A stretch of DNA of 64,000 nucleotides. Origin: Castanea sativa. Its lineage: Eukaryota > Streptophyta > Magnoliopsida > Fagales > Fagaceae. This document shows positions 1 to 11,169 of this stretch, piece after piece. The notes beneath the pieces were generated by a model, which was not told the DNA's origin, searched no databases, and was given only the letters and a program-made list of their open reading frames with translations. How positions within the stretch are numbered: the stretch's first letter is position 1; each line of letters opens with the position of its first letter. The translations under genes were made by a program, and so were the position numbers. The stretch lies in contig NC_134015.1 of the NCBI RefSeq assembly GCF_040712315.1, forward strand, positions 6,971,945-7,035,944, in the 5' to 3' direction.

Positions 1-581
1 ATGAAATGTGGGGAATAAAGGTTGGAGTTCAAGTCTCTAGAAGGAGTTTTACACCCGTATACATTTAGATTAGGTTAATTTAGAATTTTTATATTGTTTT
101 AAAAAAATAAAAATTATTTTTTTAAATTACTTATTTAATGGAGGTACTCAATGGGCTTGGAAGAGTTATGAATTACTTTTTTGGCTGCCGAAGACTTTCG
201 ATTCATAAAATGTTTAGATTGTTCTTTTCATTTTTCTCGTGGATTGCAAAGATCTTAGGAGCCTGACGTTTTTACTTTCTTGCTGTTTGCTGGGTCAGAA
301 GTAAATAAGAGCAACTACATGCGTTGTTATTTTTTTGTAAATCGGCAAATGTCATTGATCAGAAACAAGGTACAAGTACAACAAAACACCAACCGAAAGA
401 CTGAAACTGATTGAAAAAAAAACCTGAATCAACTAACCAATAGTTAGATTCTTTAAAAAAGAAAAATCCCAACATTTTCTAGGAACCTCTGAGATTCAAG
501 GCTAGCTCTGAGTCTCAGACTAAATTTCCCTGCATTTCACTAAGGAGGTGAACGGGAAGAGCTGGACAAGAACGCTGGTAC
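1..581. other. Spacer downstream of the RNase gene
   Basis: A+T-rich sequence with no open frame, repeat or motif I can support. It holds the 3' flank of the RNase T2 gene; no clear polyadenylation signal was picked out. Confidence 0.5.
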
Positions 582-1998
582 TCAAGGAAATCTGAACCAA
601 CCAGTCCTGAATTTCCCTTTGCTGTCCTTCCATCGTATCCAACAATCTTTAACATAATTAGAAGCACAGTTCTTCAGGGTCTTGTTTCTGTCTGTACAGA
701 ACACTATCTCGTGCAATTGGAGGATTTTGCTCATTGAGTAATTGCATCGAAGCCCTAGGATTAATTTTCTGTTGGCAATAGTAACATGTTTGAAATCATT
801 AACATGATAGAGCTCCCCCCTTGTAATGGTATTCCCTATCAGTGGAAAAAAAATTTCAAGTTAGCTTTTTTCAATTGTAAATAGGAATTACGAAAACTTA
901 GGGAAAAGATTTATCTTGAGTATATAGAACCTGAGCTTAAACGCATATTAATCATGACGTTTCCAATGTCAGTCGCAATATCAAGAGCTGTTTGAAAGTA
1001 AACCACATGATTGCGAAATTCATTAAAGCAACGGCCGTGCTTTTCATGTTCATGTTCCCATAAATATTCTCGGTCTCCCTGGCTATTTAGGTTTGGCCAG
1101 TATTCTTCCAAATCTTTCCGGAGATCACCGTTTATCTGAAAAAAAAATCTGACAACGTTAATAAACAGCAAACTATAAAAAACTGTGAAAGTTTGACTCT
1201 AGGCTGTTTGACTCTAGGCTATTTAACACTACAGGATATAAAAATGAGAAAAGAAAAGGTCAACGGGTAAAGAAATGAAAACCAATGAACACATTCATCA
1301 TTTATTTTCTCATGCTTTCTCGGGAACCAAACAGAAGGGGATTATTTTGCTTCCTACTGTTTGATCCTGCGTGGATGTGTTTCTCAGACCTGATATGGTT
1401 CAATGTAAAACACCCAAATAAGCCCATACACACAGGATCAAACAATTTCTCACCAACCCAAACGAACCACACACACAAAAAAAGAAAAAAAAGAAAAAAA
1501 GAAACAGTCCTGACTTGGTAGTTGCTGTGTGTAAATGGCTTTGTAACACAATCAGAGGGGAAAGGGGAAAAAGAAAAGAAAGAGAAAAGGGACTGAGAAA
1601 AGTTTGAGATCTTTGATGCTTCATATCTGACCAAAAAAAAAAAAAAAAAAAAACTATGGCTTTTCAGAATAGTGGAGAGGAGTTTTTCATGCTTTAATTT
1701 TAGTAGCCAAACTCAGCAAGGGAAGTGAAAATACCTGTCGGTAGAGATTGCTGCGGGAATTTGTTGTAGGGCAATTAACACCGTGTGAATTTTTATTAAG
1801 CCATAAGCCATGCACTTTGAACTCTAGAGGGATAGGATAATTACATCTATTCATCCCTGTGTTACAGTAAGAGGTTGGCCATTGGAGGACCAACAGAAGC
1901 TCGTCATATAACACTGTTTGGCTGCTGCCGCCACCTGGAGCAGCCATACTTTCCGTTGAAAGCACCAAAACCAACGACAAAAGAAGAAAGATAGTCAT
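582..1998 (-). CDS. Secreted RNase T2, S-RNase-like, three exons
   Basis: Exons on the minus strand are 1998-1735, 1135-931 and 835-582 (stop TGA at 582-584). Both introns are GT-AG, phases 0 and 1, and the joined frame is 240 codons with no lesion. The start at 1998 is chosen because it opens a signal peptide (TIFLLLSLVLVLSTESMA); the frame runs 29 codons upstream into a lysine-coding A tract that is probably leader. Family marks: LQWPTSYC near residue 40, active-site block I FKVHGLW (usual form FTIHGLWP) and block II WEHEHEKHGRC with the E-x-x-K-H-G catalytic core kept. The mature chain has eight cysteines, two N-glycosylation sequons (NYS, NKT) and about seven more basic than acidic residues. 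Intron 1 falls between the two active-site blocks, as in S-RNases. T2 enzymes cleave RNA through 2',3'-cyclic phosphates; secreted basic ones include the style S-RNases of self-incompatibility. An S-locus role is inference: no F-box gene lies in the window. The odd substitutions (T to K, P to L, W to H) could also mean weak activity. Confidence 0.85.
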
Positions 1999-2112
1999 TT
2001 TTGTGCAACTCGTTTTTTTTTTTTTTTTAATAGATGTTTTGCCACTCTTATAAACTATACCTCCAAGCAAAGTGTGACTACTCAATACTGCTTTGTTAGG
2101 AGTCTCTGGTGT

Positions 2113-2119
2113 TTATATA
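2113..2119 (-). promoter_or_regulatory. Probable TATA box of the RNase T2 gene
   Basis: Reads TATATAA on the minus strand, about 115 bp upstream of the chosen start codon. That leaves room for a leader of roughly 85 nt, which includes the long A tract at 2018-2029. Spacing and sequence are normal for a plant promoter. No other upstream motif was assigned. Confidence 0.55.
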
Positions 2120-2309
2120 GACCAAAATTTGCCTATTGTGCCCTTTAACTTATCTACAAACTGTATTTTGAGCCCTTCATACATGGTAAATGTAGCATTA
2201 GGTTGATTAATCCACCATTTATTATCTGTCCACCACCATATAAAAGCTGGCCATATATTTGTTGTCTTACTCATTCTTTATTTTTCTATTTTTCAAGTTT
2301 GGATGTCCC

Positions 2310-3404
2310 CGCTATGCCAAAATGAAAAATTAGCAATAATTTTCAAACAATATAATTAGTAGGCACTGTTTTCAAACTATATTTTTTACTAACATTTCGA
2401 GTTTGAAAGACTCGATTTTAGACCTATAAATCGAGTCTCAGAGACTCGATTTTCATGGTCTGATTACATCTGATGTGACATTTTTTTTCACGTGGCGAGC
2501 ACTTGAAAATCGAGTCTCTAAGACTCGATTTACACTCTTTAAACTACTATGTTTTACAAATCAGGTCCTCTCTCGCTGCTCTCTCTTTTCTTTTATTTCC
2601 TTTTCACCTTTCTTCCCCTCTCTTCGCTCTCACCTGATCTGCAATCCTTTTTTTTTTTTTTTTTTTTTTTGGGTTTGCAAACTACATGTAGGTGGTGGTG
2701 GTGGTGGTGATGGATCCAGGTGGTAGTGGTTGTTGATCGGTGAGGGGAAGGGAGGCAAAGGGTCGGGATGTGTTTGAGAGGGGAAGGGAGGCGAAGAGAC
2801 AGTTGGGTTTGGGAGGCAAAGGGTCGGTGGCAAGATGGGTCGACGGTGGAGGAGAGAGGGAGTGGCTGATATGGAGAGGTGGGGAAATGGAGGGTCGACG
2901 GTGAAGTTCAGAGGACAAAATCGGGTTGTGGGTCGACGGTGAAGTTCAGTGGCATGGGTTTCGACGTTGTGGGTTTGATCGACGTGGGTTTCGGTGGCGT
3001 GGGTTTGATTTGTGATTTGTGGGTTTGTTTTGTGGTGTTCTGTGGGTTTGTTGATGGTGTTGTATTGGCAGTGGCTGTGCTGTGTTGGTGGTGCTATGTA
3101 GGCGTTGGATTGTGTTTTTTTTTTTTTTTTTTGGTATTTCTGGGAATGGTTAGTACATGAGAGACAGACTTAAAATTTTTTTGGCTTATAAATCTAGTCT
3201 TAGAGACTCGATTTTCAAGTAGACGCCACGTGGAAAAAATGTCACATCAGACATGAGCAAACCATGAAAATCGACCCTCAAAGACTCGATTTTTAGGCCC
3301 AAAATCGAGTCTCATAGACTCGAGATATTAGTAAAATATATAGTTTGGTAACAGTGCTTACTAATTATATTGATTAAAAATTATGGTTAATTTCCTATTT
3401 TGGC
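2310..3404. mobile_element. Short TIR element with AAATCGAGTCT palindromes
   Basis: The two ends are inverted copies of each other over about 220-230 bp (2316-2545 and 3186-3403). Both outer ends carry a GCCAAAAT start, then AATTAGTAGGCACTGTT, then paired palindromes of the form AAATCGAGTCT..AGACTCGATTT around a CACGTG and an ATGTCACATCAG core. The ~620-bp interior is G-rich and carries no transposase. Long TIRs and no coding capacity suggest a non-autonomous MULE-like or foldback element. Its architecture parallels the 9-kb element at 25.8-34.8 kb. The target duplication could not be resolved. Confidence 0.6.
2545..3180. other. G-rich cargo between the two TIRs
   Basis: This stretch is unlike its A+T-rich surroundings on the plus strand: (GGT)6 at about 2691-2708, repeated GGGAAGGGAGGC blocks, and repeated GGGTCGACGGTGAAGTTCAG and GTGGGTTTG units. 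Short frames exist on both strands, but their composition is that of simple repeats. It may be a captured gene or UTR fragment. I do not recognise a parent gene. Confidence 0.4.
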
Positions 3405-4150
3405 CTCACCACTATACCAAATACGAATTCTTTAATCAATGGAGATAGTCACTTAAAATTATCCTCCTCTATATTTTACTTTAGGGGCTAAAGAATTTTA
3501 GACCACCTACTTCTTCAACTTTTTTCTTTTGATAGGACCTACTTCTTCAACTGGCTACCAACTTCCATCTTCTTTGTCAATTAAGAACGTGTCCATGCAC
3601 TTTTTAGCCGTCCAATTTAAGAGTCACCCGTAACACAAATCAATCAGACGGTCTATATATATATGCTGTCTAAATCTAGTCTTAGAGACTCGATTTTCAA
3701 GTAGATGCTACGTGAAAAAAATGCCACATCAGACATGAGCAGACTATGAAAATCGACCCTCAAAAACTCGATTTTTAGGCCCAAAATCAAGTCTCATAGA
3801 CTCGAGATATTAGTAAAATATATAATTTGGTAACAGTGCCTACTAATTATATTGATTGAAAATTATGGTTAATTTCCTATTTTGGCCTCACCACTATACC
3901 AAATACGAATTCTTTAATCAATGGAGATAGTCACTTAAAATTATCCTCCTCTATATTTTACTTTAGGGGCTAAAGAATTTTAGACCACCTACTTCTTCAA
4001 CTTTTTTCTTTTGATAGGACCTACTTCTTCAACTGGCTACCAACTTCCATCTTCTTTGTCAATTAAGAACGTGTCCATGCACTTTTTAGCCGTCCAATTT
4101 AAGAGTCACCCGTAACACAAATCAATCAGACGGTCTATATATATGCTGTC
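3189..4150. repeat. 480-bp direct tandem duplication including the right TIR
   Basis: 3191-3670 and 3673-4150 are near-identical, with a period of 480-482 bp. Each copy holds a right TIR of the element to the left, followed by the same flank: the 'taccaaatacgaattcttt' stretch, two CTACTTCTTCAACT motifs and a terminal TATATATGCTGTC. Differences are scattered point changes. This duplicated the element end plus host flank, so it happened after insertion. Confidence 0.85.
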
Positions 4151-4968
4151 CATAATTTGATGCAATACTTGAAAATAATAATTAGAAGGTCCTAAATTTC
4201 TATAATTACTCAAATAACACAGAAGTTTCTATTTCTATGCTTTTACATGAAAATGAATTATTTGAAGTTAAGTTTTTAATTTTCATAAATCCAAAAATAT
4301 ACAAACCAGATAGTACCACACCCTTAAAAATCAAACTACCATTTTTCTTTCTAAAAAAAAAAACCTACAATTTTATTAAAATTAGATTTTACTAATATTA
4401 TAATATATATTTTACTAAATAACATAATCCATATATTAAATGTGTTAAGAGTCTTGTAACTTATGTAATTGACTTCTCTTGGTGTTTTAATATATCCAAG
4501 GTTAAAATCTCCCTCTCTCACATTGTAATTTCCTTAAATCCTTATCGCAATGTATACTTCAAACAGCTGGTTCCTTCCATTTTTTTTTTATTTTAATGTA
4601 GAAGAAAAGAAAAAAGAAAGAAAGAAGTTTATATGTATACAAACGTGTACATAGTATACATTATAAATAGGACCAAAATATGGCTTGAAAAATAATTACA
4701 TGACACGCCAAGGTCAAGCACAACATGAATAATTATATACAAATTGCTTCTAGGAAAAAGTCCTATGATTTGAATAATAAAAGAAGTCCAATGATTTGCT
4801 TATAATGAAAATTTGAAAGACTAATAAATAAAAAAGGATTCAAATTAATTGCTCTCATTTATTATTATAGCTCTATGTTTGTCTTTGTCACCAGCTGGTG
4901 TTTGCACATTTTAAAATAATAAGGCCCAACTTCTTCTTTTTTTATTTATAGAAAAATGAGCTTACATT
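4151..4968. other. A+T-rich spacer
   Basis: No gene or structured repeat seen. 4961-4968 (CTTACATT) is the left target duplication of the following hAT-like element. Confidence 0.5.
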
Positions 4969-6169
4969 CACGGGCGTAGCCAAAAAAATTTACCTGGAGG
5001 GGCGAATTGTAGTATTGATATATTAATTATAGTTCATATTAAATACAAAATTATTAACTTTGATATATTGTTATATTCTTAAATATTAATGAACATACAA
5101 AAATTATATAGTTTATTATAGACAAATACAAAAAAAAAAATCCAATAAAAGAACAGTTCACATCAAAATTATGCCCAACAATCTTTAATGGCATAAAGAT
5201 AGCAATACAAAAATGTAAACAAAAAAATCTTAAATACCCTTATGCATATCAACACACACATAGTGACAGAAGAAAGAAACAAAAATAATACTAATAGTAA
5301 AAAAACAATGATGATTGATAAAAGAGAGAGAAAAGAAAATGCACTTGCATATTCACTTCTTTAAAGAGTCAAGAAGATGATGTTTCACCAAGAAAAAAAA
5401 TGGATTAATAATTTTGGTTGAGATAGGAGTTTTTATGAGAAGAAAGAAAATGGGGCAATGAGCTGGCACTAACAGCTACAACAAAGCTTCGTAGGTACTT
5501 AAAGATAAAAAAAAAAAAAAAAAAAATTATGTTGGGAAATGGGTTGTCAATGATGCTAGAGAGTGAGTTATTATCCATTGGATTAATTATAATTTTTTTG
5601 GACAATGGAGAAGATCAACTATTAGTCATTATCTTTTGGATTAAATATAAATCTTAGGAATAATTGGGGTGGACAGATAATAAAGTTTTGAATAATTGAG
5701 GAGGCCAACTAAAAAACCATTGGACTAAGGGTCCGTTTGGATAGAACTTATTGCTGAAAACTGAAAATTGAAAACACTGTAGCAAAATAATTTTTAAATG
5801 TGTGAATAGTACCGTGAGACTCATTTTTAATGAAAAAGTTGCTGAAAAGTGAAATTTGTGGGTCCATGAACAGTGCACGAATGCACTGTTCATGGGGAAT
5901 TAGTCAACAACTACAGCTGAAGAAAAAAAAAAAAAAAAAGCTCTAAACGCTGAAACGCAAAACGCAGCCCAGATAAGTTGAGTCCAAACGCCCTCTAACT
6001 AGAAATCTTAGAAATAATTGGGGGGCTGGTTCTTTTTTTTTTTTTGGGAGAACTATATCCTATTACTTTTTCTTTTTTTTTTGATAAGCATATCCTATTA
6101 CTAGTATAATTGTAGGAGAAAAATATTTTTTTTGGGGGGAGGGGGGCCAGCGATGTAGCTCTGCCCTTG
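4969..6169. mobile_element. Non-autonomous hAT-like element, 1.2 kb
   Basis: Flanked by a perfect 8-bp direct repeat, CTTACATT, at 4961-4968 and 6170-6177. The ends are imperfect TIRs: CACGGGCGTAGCCA on the left and, read inward from the right, CAAGGGCAGAGCTACA. The 8-bp duplication and the CA-GGGC-AGC end fit the hAT superfamily. No transposase is present. The interior is A+T-rich, with short direct repeats near 5570-5700 (TTGGATTAA, AATAATTGGGG) and a separate MITE nested at 5728-5996. Confidence 0.75.
5728..5996. mobile_element. MITE nested in the hAT-like element
   Basis: Ends match as short TIRs: AGGGTCCGTTTGGAT on the left against AGGGCGTTTGGAC read inward from the right, with CTA(A) on both sides. 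The interior contains CTGAAAACTG, ACACTGTAGCA and TTTTTAAATGTGTGAATAGTA, plus a perfect internal hairpin (CATGAACAGTGCACGAATGCACTGTTCATG is split by a short loop). No coding capacity. Confidence 0.65.
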
Positions 6170-6493
6170 CTTACATTTACTAACTTAATTAATAGCCAAA
6201 GGTCTTGTTGGCACCTCCTATGCATCAAGTGCGTAAGGGTCTAAAGAGAAAAGAGTTAAAAAAGAGTTATTAATATATTGTAATTATCTTTAAAAGAAAA
6301 TTATTTCAAAAAAGGAAAAAAAACTTAATTAATAAAAATACTAGCAGCTGAGTCATGTTCACCAATCACAAATATACGTAACGAAAAAGAACGTCTTTCT
6401 TGTTGACTTGTGTTGGATACTGTTATGTTCCAATCAAGAGAAGCTTGTTGCGTACTTATAAAAAGACAGAAAACATGATATTACACTTCACTA

Positions 6494-6735
6494 ATTGCTG
6501 AAAATTAAAAACTAAAAGCATTGTAACGAAATAATTTTTAAATGTGTAAATAGTACTGCGGAACCCATTTTTAATAAAAAATTGCTAAAAAAATACATGT
6601 ACAGTACGTATATAGTGCGCACAGTGCGCGCACTGCACACTTGTCCCCGCAGCAGCCAAAAAAAAAAAAGAAAAAAAAGAAAGCAGGAAAACGTGGACGC
6701 AGCTACTTTAAGCTGAATCCAAATGCCCTCTAAGT
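6494..6735. mobile_element. Diverged relic of the same MITE family
   Basis: Shares TTGCTGAAAA, the TTTTTAAATGTGTAAATAGTACTG stretch, a TGCGCGCACTGCAC hairpin region and the right end CCAAATGCCCTCTAA with the MITE at 5728-5996. The left terminus is missing or eroded. The two copies differ by many substitutions, so this insertion is older. Confidence 0.55.
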
Positions 6736-6739
6736 AGAA

Positions 6740-8333
6740 ACATTTTATTGGTTAAGATTTTTTTTTTTTTTTTTGCTGCTTATATTTGATATCTTATATA
6801 TTGTATTATAAGTTGACTACTCCACACCTTGCCAGGGCGTTATCTTATAATATAATTTATCAATAAGTTATTGACATTGAATATAGACCTTTGATTTGTG
6901 TTTGGTGACTCGTTAATCTGAATTGAGATCAAGTTTAGTATGGAGGGTTAAGATTTAAAATTGCAACTTTAAATCTCAACTATTAAATATAAAAAATGAG
7001 TAGAAGTAAAAAAAAGTTGAAGAAAATTTAAAAAAAAAAAAAAAGGTTGTGAAGGAATTGGATGACTTAGACAATACTTGCACTAGATCCGAATCCCATT
7101 AATCTAAAGAATGAAAAGAAAATACTGCAAAGGATATGCAGAGAATCTAATAAAATTCTGTAGTGGGGGAGTGTGGGACTGGGGGTTACTTACCGTACCT
7201 ACCTCAGTTATTTTGGAAAATTCCATAACGTTAACCATCAAATGCCATTTTTTTTATAGGCTCTTTGAAACAAAGTCAGACAAAGCTTGGCCCACAAAGA
7301 ATCGTGTTCATATGTGTAAAGGAAGAAAATTAATAATGCTGAAAATGACTTATTAACAAATCCTCGGATTTTCTAAGTTATGGCCTCATCCATTGGCTCT
7401 CTCTTTTCTTGGCCCCCAAGAATCTGATGGGGTCACAAGTCATCAGTCAATGCAGACTATATCAGAAGAGCAAGAAGAAAGAAGCAGAAATTATCAAAAT
7501 TTTAAGAAGTTACTGAATTTGATTGAATTGAGTAAGTGAAGGTTAATTACAGTATAATAAAACGAGTACAATTGGATGACTCAACATCCTCATGTTATGT
7601 CTCTAGCCATCGCCCATTAAGAGCCTAGCTTGAGCTGGTGTAGGTCTTTTAATCCCATGCCATTGACACCATGCACTTATCTAAAAGAACTTGATCATTC
7701 TCTCGTTATTAATTATTTTACAATATTTTTATAAATTATTATTGAATTTTTCGTACATTGTTGAAGAGGAATAAGCAATGCCAATTTTTTATAATTTTGT
7801 CACTATTTAATTATTGTCAAATGGGTCCATTCAACAGTGTAAAGTACTTTAATGATGTAATAAAAAAAGAATCAGTGTAAAGAGAGAGTCTAATTTCAAT
7901 TAGGAATTCTTTGGGACCTTTAGGATTAGAAAGAGGCCCACCACTAATTGAAGAAACCATTCAATTACTAAAAATTACTAGCAACCCATGTTCATCAATC
8001 GCAAAGTGTTAAAATCATTAAAACATGGAATCTATTGGTTTTAGCTTAACGTACGCGCATATAATTAAAGATTTAGCTTGCCAAAAAAAACTTGGTCCTA
8101 CATATATGATTAGAGAAGAACTTGGTCATATATATATATATATATAGACACACACACTGATTTAACAAGACATGCCTCAATTTAATGGAATGTGCATATT
8201 GTGACCAATTAGCCATTAACAACCTTTTTTTAGATGAAAGAAAAATGGGGACCTATAAGGTCAGTGTCATAATTGGACAAAGAAAAGAAATTTTAAAAAA
8301 TAAAAAAATTTTAGTGTACTCAGAACAATTTTA
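6740..8333. other. Spacer with a segment duplicated at about 9.05-9.65 kb
   Basis: Mostly A+T-rich and non-coding. 7110-7320 (ACTGCAAAGGATA, AGAATCTAATAAAATTCT, CGTACCTACCTC and AATCGTGTTCATATG) recurs in the same order at about 9045-9640. An 81-codon frame at 7111-7356 lies in this repeated part; the second copy does not keep it open, so I do not call it a gene. Confidence 0.45.
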
Positions 8334-8521
8334 AGGTTGTGTTTAGGAATTTGGATTTAAAATTAATAAATTTGAAATCAAGGAATTTCAAATCCATTAA
8401 TTTTAAGAGTTATTTCAAATCCAAATCCTTGATCTTTTTTAAACTTTTCAAAAATGTTATTTAGATTTTAATCACTTAAATCCAAATTCAAATAAGCAAA
8501 TCATGTCATCCAAACACACCT
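8334..8521. mobile_element. MITE, 188 bp
   Basis: TIRs AGGTTGTGTTTAGGAA and, inward from the right, AGGTGTGTTTGGATGA. Internal sequence consists of inverted AAATCCAAAT/ATTTGGATTT motifs. Non-coding; the superfamily is not certain because no clean target duplication was found. Confidence 0.55.
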
Positions 8522-9696
8522 AAAAAGTATTTTGTGTCAGAAACTAAGTTAGGAAGCAAGGGATACATCAGGTGGTGGTTTAAGACAAAAGAGTCCCCTA
8601 TGAGTGAGTGCATCAACATATTTATTAGCAATAAAGAATTCTGACCATTGGAATTTTCTTGAGGCCTTCCTTAAAGTCAGTCACAATATTATCATTCCCA
8701 TTTGAAATATCACCATCCTTCTTTAAGAGATCAACAACAACAACAACCAGTTTTGCATCAAACTCAATCTCAATCACCCAAAGATTTAGCTTGAAATTAA
8801 TTATGTCTGTTTATGTGTCTCACAGTTATGGATGTGATGAATTGAATTGCTATCTTCTTGGAAATGTTTTTTGGTATGTGGTACCCATCTCAGATACACC
8901 TAAATACGAGAAAGAGACAAGGACTCAAAAAAAAAAAAGAAAAAAAAAAGAAAGAGACGTGCGCACATGCAAATACGAACCCACATGCATTACGAGTCAT
9001 TGACAATGTGTATTGACCGTCAGATCTTTAATCTAACGGGTGAAAAGCGAATATACTGCAAAGGATAAAGCAGAGAATCTAATAAAATTCTTTAGTGGGG
9101 AGCACGTATCGTACCTACCTCTTTGGTTTTTGAAAAGTGGGGCCTAAAATCAACCAAATTAATTAGAAAAGAAACTCTACAAATTTCATCATATATATTT
9201 ATATTGAGTGTAAATTTTGATAATCGAACCGTTAATTGCATGTTCTTATTACTTACAAAATTTTAATAAAATTAAAGATCAATTGTTACGTCATCAAATA
9301 AATGTCATAATTTCAAGTTTTTGTAATATAAAGTTGTATATAAAAAATAAATTAATTGATCAAATAATAAATAATATCTGATTTGAACGAAATTTAATAT
9401 ACATGTTAAGAATATAAGGAACATAAAATTTAATAATTAGACTTACAAAATTCACACCTAAAAAAGAAATATATGAGAAGTTTGAAGAGTTTCTCTCCAA
9501 AAAAAAAAAAAAAAAATGAGAAGTTTGGAGAGAAATTTTATTCGCCATAAACGGTATCCAAATCCAACAAATGTAGCATAATTGTCATTTGCCAAAGCAT
9601 GACCCACAAAAAATCGTGTTCATATGCCAACAAGAAGAAAAGAAATATCACATCCTCAGAATTTGGCATATTCTCCTTTCCATTGCGCATCGTTCT
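8522..9696. other. Spacer, no supported gene
   Basis: Contains a 114-codon open frame at 8659-9003 whose C-terminal part is a translated A-rich run, and the second copy of the 7.1-kb segment (about 9045-9640). No family resemblance is visible. The promoter or UTR of a nearby duplicated gene is one possibility, but nothing proves it. Confidence 0.4.
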
Positions 9697-11013
9697 GGGA
9701 TTGTTTAGTTTGTTGTAGGAAGTAAAGCTTTAGTTATAAAAAATTTACTTGTAAAGCTTTTACACTAAAAGGAAATTTAGTGGTTAGATTATTTGGCAAA
9801 TTATAGTAATATAATGCTTTAAAATTGTTATCCCATTTGATAATTAATTTAATAAATAATTTTTAGTTGTGAGACATGACAAAAGAGAACATAATAATTT
9901 CATACTTGAACCCAATTAATTCAATTAATAACCAATATCTATTATTATTATTATTATTATTATAGGGGTGTTAGGCCCAACAATAAATTGTGTCCATGTG
10001 TATATTGGGCCAGTGGCCTGATCTGAGGACGCCTAATTGTTCGAGGACGGGGTAAGCGTTGTTAAGAAGGCCAGCTTTGATGAATAAAGAAAGAAGTCAA
10101 GTTACAATGGTCCGAGGAGAGGTCCGAAGAGAGATGTCTCCTCGGTTAACGAAGCCGAGGTCCGAAAGGGTGGTCTGCCATCTAGGGCAACGTCCTAAGA
10201 GATTCTATCGATATGGATAAGCATCACAGAAATGCAGGAAGGAGAGAAGTCCTAAAATATCTAAAGAAAAAACTGCTACCACCACATTAAATGCTCTGCA
10301 GTTAACTCTTTTGCCGCATTAATGAGGAAGTAACACCTGAGCAGCAAGATTCAGCCTTACAGCTACTTCCAAAGATTTCAGGAAGGTGCTGATGGGACAA
10401 GTATCTAGGCCAGCAATCTGATCCATATGTGGAAGGTAGAGAGAGGAGGAAGGATGGTATAATAGGGAGAGGAGACTCCCAGGATGGGGATCGAAGAAGA
10501 AGGAAAGAGAAACACTGTAGACTGAAGAACAATATTTGTAGTTTGTCATTAAGTGAGATATAGAGAGAAGAACCAGCCTCCTCAGATTGGGTTCGAGGAC
10601 GATTTACCTTATATAAAATTGTTTCATCTTTATTCTGTTGTTATCTTAGCCCACTACAATTGACATACAAGCTCATTAGAACCTAGATTTCAAATTCACT
10701 CTCTATAAATTCATTGTATTGAGATCTTTGGGCCTATTCCCTTTCTCTTTTGGGCTTAGGTACAAATTGTGTCCTTACAATTATTATTATTATTATTATT
10801 ACAATAAATCTAGGATCACAAAATTATACATAAACTATTGACATAATTTCTTGTGATTGGTGCATTTATAAGTAGTGTCAATGCCATTATAACATTTTAC
10901 CTTTACAAGTTGTGAAAAAAGTTATATCAAAAGTTGTCCCAACTCTATCTCTCATAAAAATAAGGATGAGTATTTATGCCAATTCATTATTATAATTAAA
11001 AACTAAACAATCC
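9697..11013. mobile_element. Possible TIR element split by a solo LTR
   Basis: GGATTGTTTAGTTTG at the left and its complement (AACTAAACAATCC) at the right could be the TIRs of a ~490-bp element into which the 9961-10779 LTR inserted. The match is only 14-15 bp and the subterminal regions do not pair, so the call is weak. Confidence 0.3.
9961..10779 (+). mobile_element. Solo LTR 1 of the Gypsy/Tat family
   Basis: 819 bp between direct repeats ATTAT (9956-9960, 10780-10784). Because it lies in an (ATT)n run the duplication is suggestive rather than decisive. The start has decayed to TATAGGGG (family form TGTGGGG) and the end is TCCTTACA. Shared LTR marks are CTGCTACCACC.CATTAAA, CAAGTATCTA, a TATATAAAATTG TATA-like site near 10610, TAAATTCATTGTATTGAG and several CCGAGGA motifs. 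No internal domain is present, so it is a recombination product. It has the opposite orientation to the full element at 53.4-63.4 kb. Confidence 0.8.
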
Positions 11014-11169
11014 ACTAAAATGTTTTAACGTTAATATTTCCAACTAAAGCTATCTTAGCAAAAATTCCTTTTAATTCCCATTGTTTAATTATGTTCCTAA
11101 AAATGCCTTAGAAATCATTTTCTGACAGTTGGCCTGTACAAAGAATCACAAATTAATGACATTTGATTT

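Noticed and set aside
1285..1634. Overlapping frames on both strands near 1.3-1.6 kb
   Set aside because: They lie in intron 1 of the RNase gene and translate A-rich and T-rich runs.
2630..3160. Proline-rich and glycine/valine-rich frames at 2.6-3.2 kb
   Set aside because: Composition follows the GGT and GGGAAGG simple repeats; no start context or family marks.
5654..5893. 79-codon minus frame
   Set aside because: Lies across the hAT-like element and its nested MITE; non-coding repeat sequence.
10302..10549. Two 76-codon minus frames
   Set aside because: They lie inside solo LTR 1; equivalent frames in the other LTRs are not kept.
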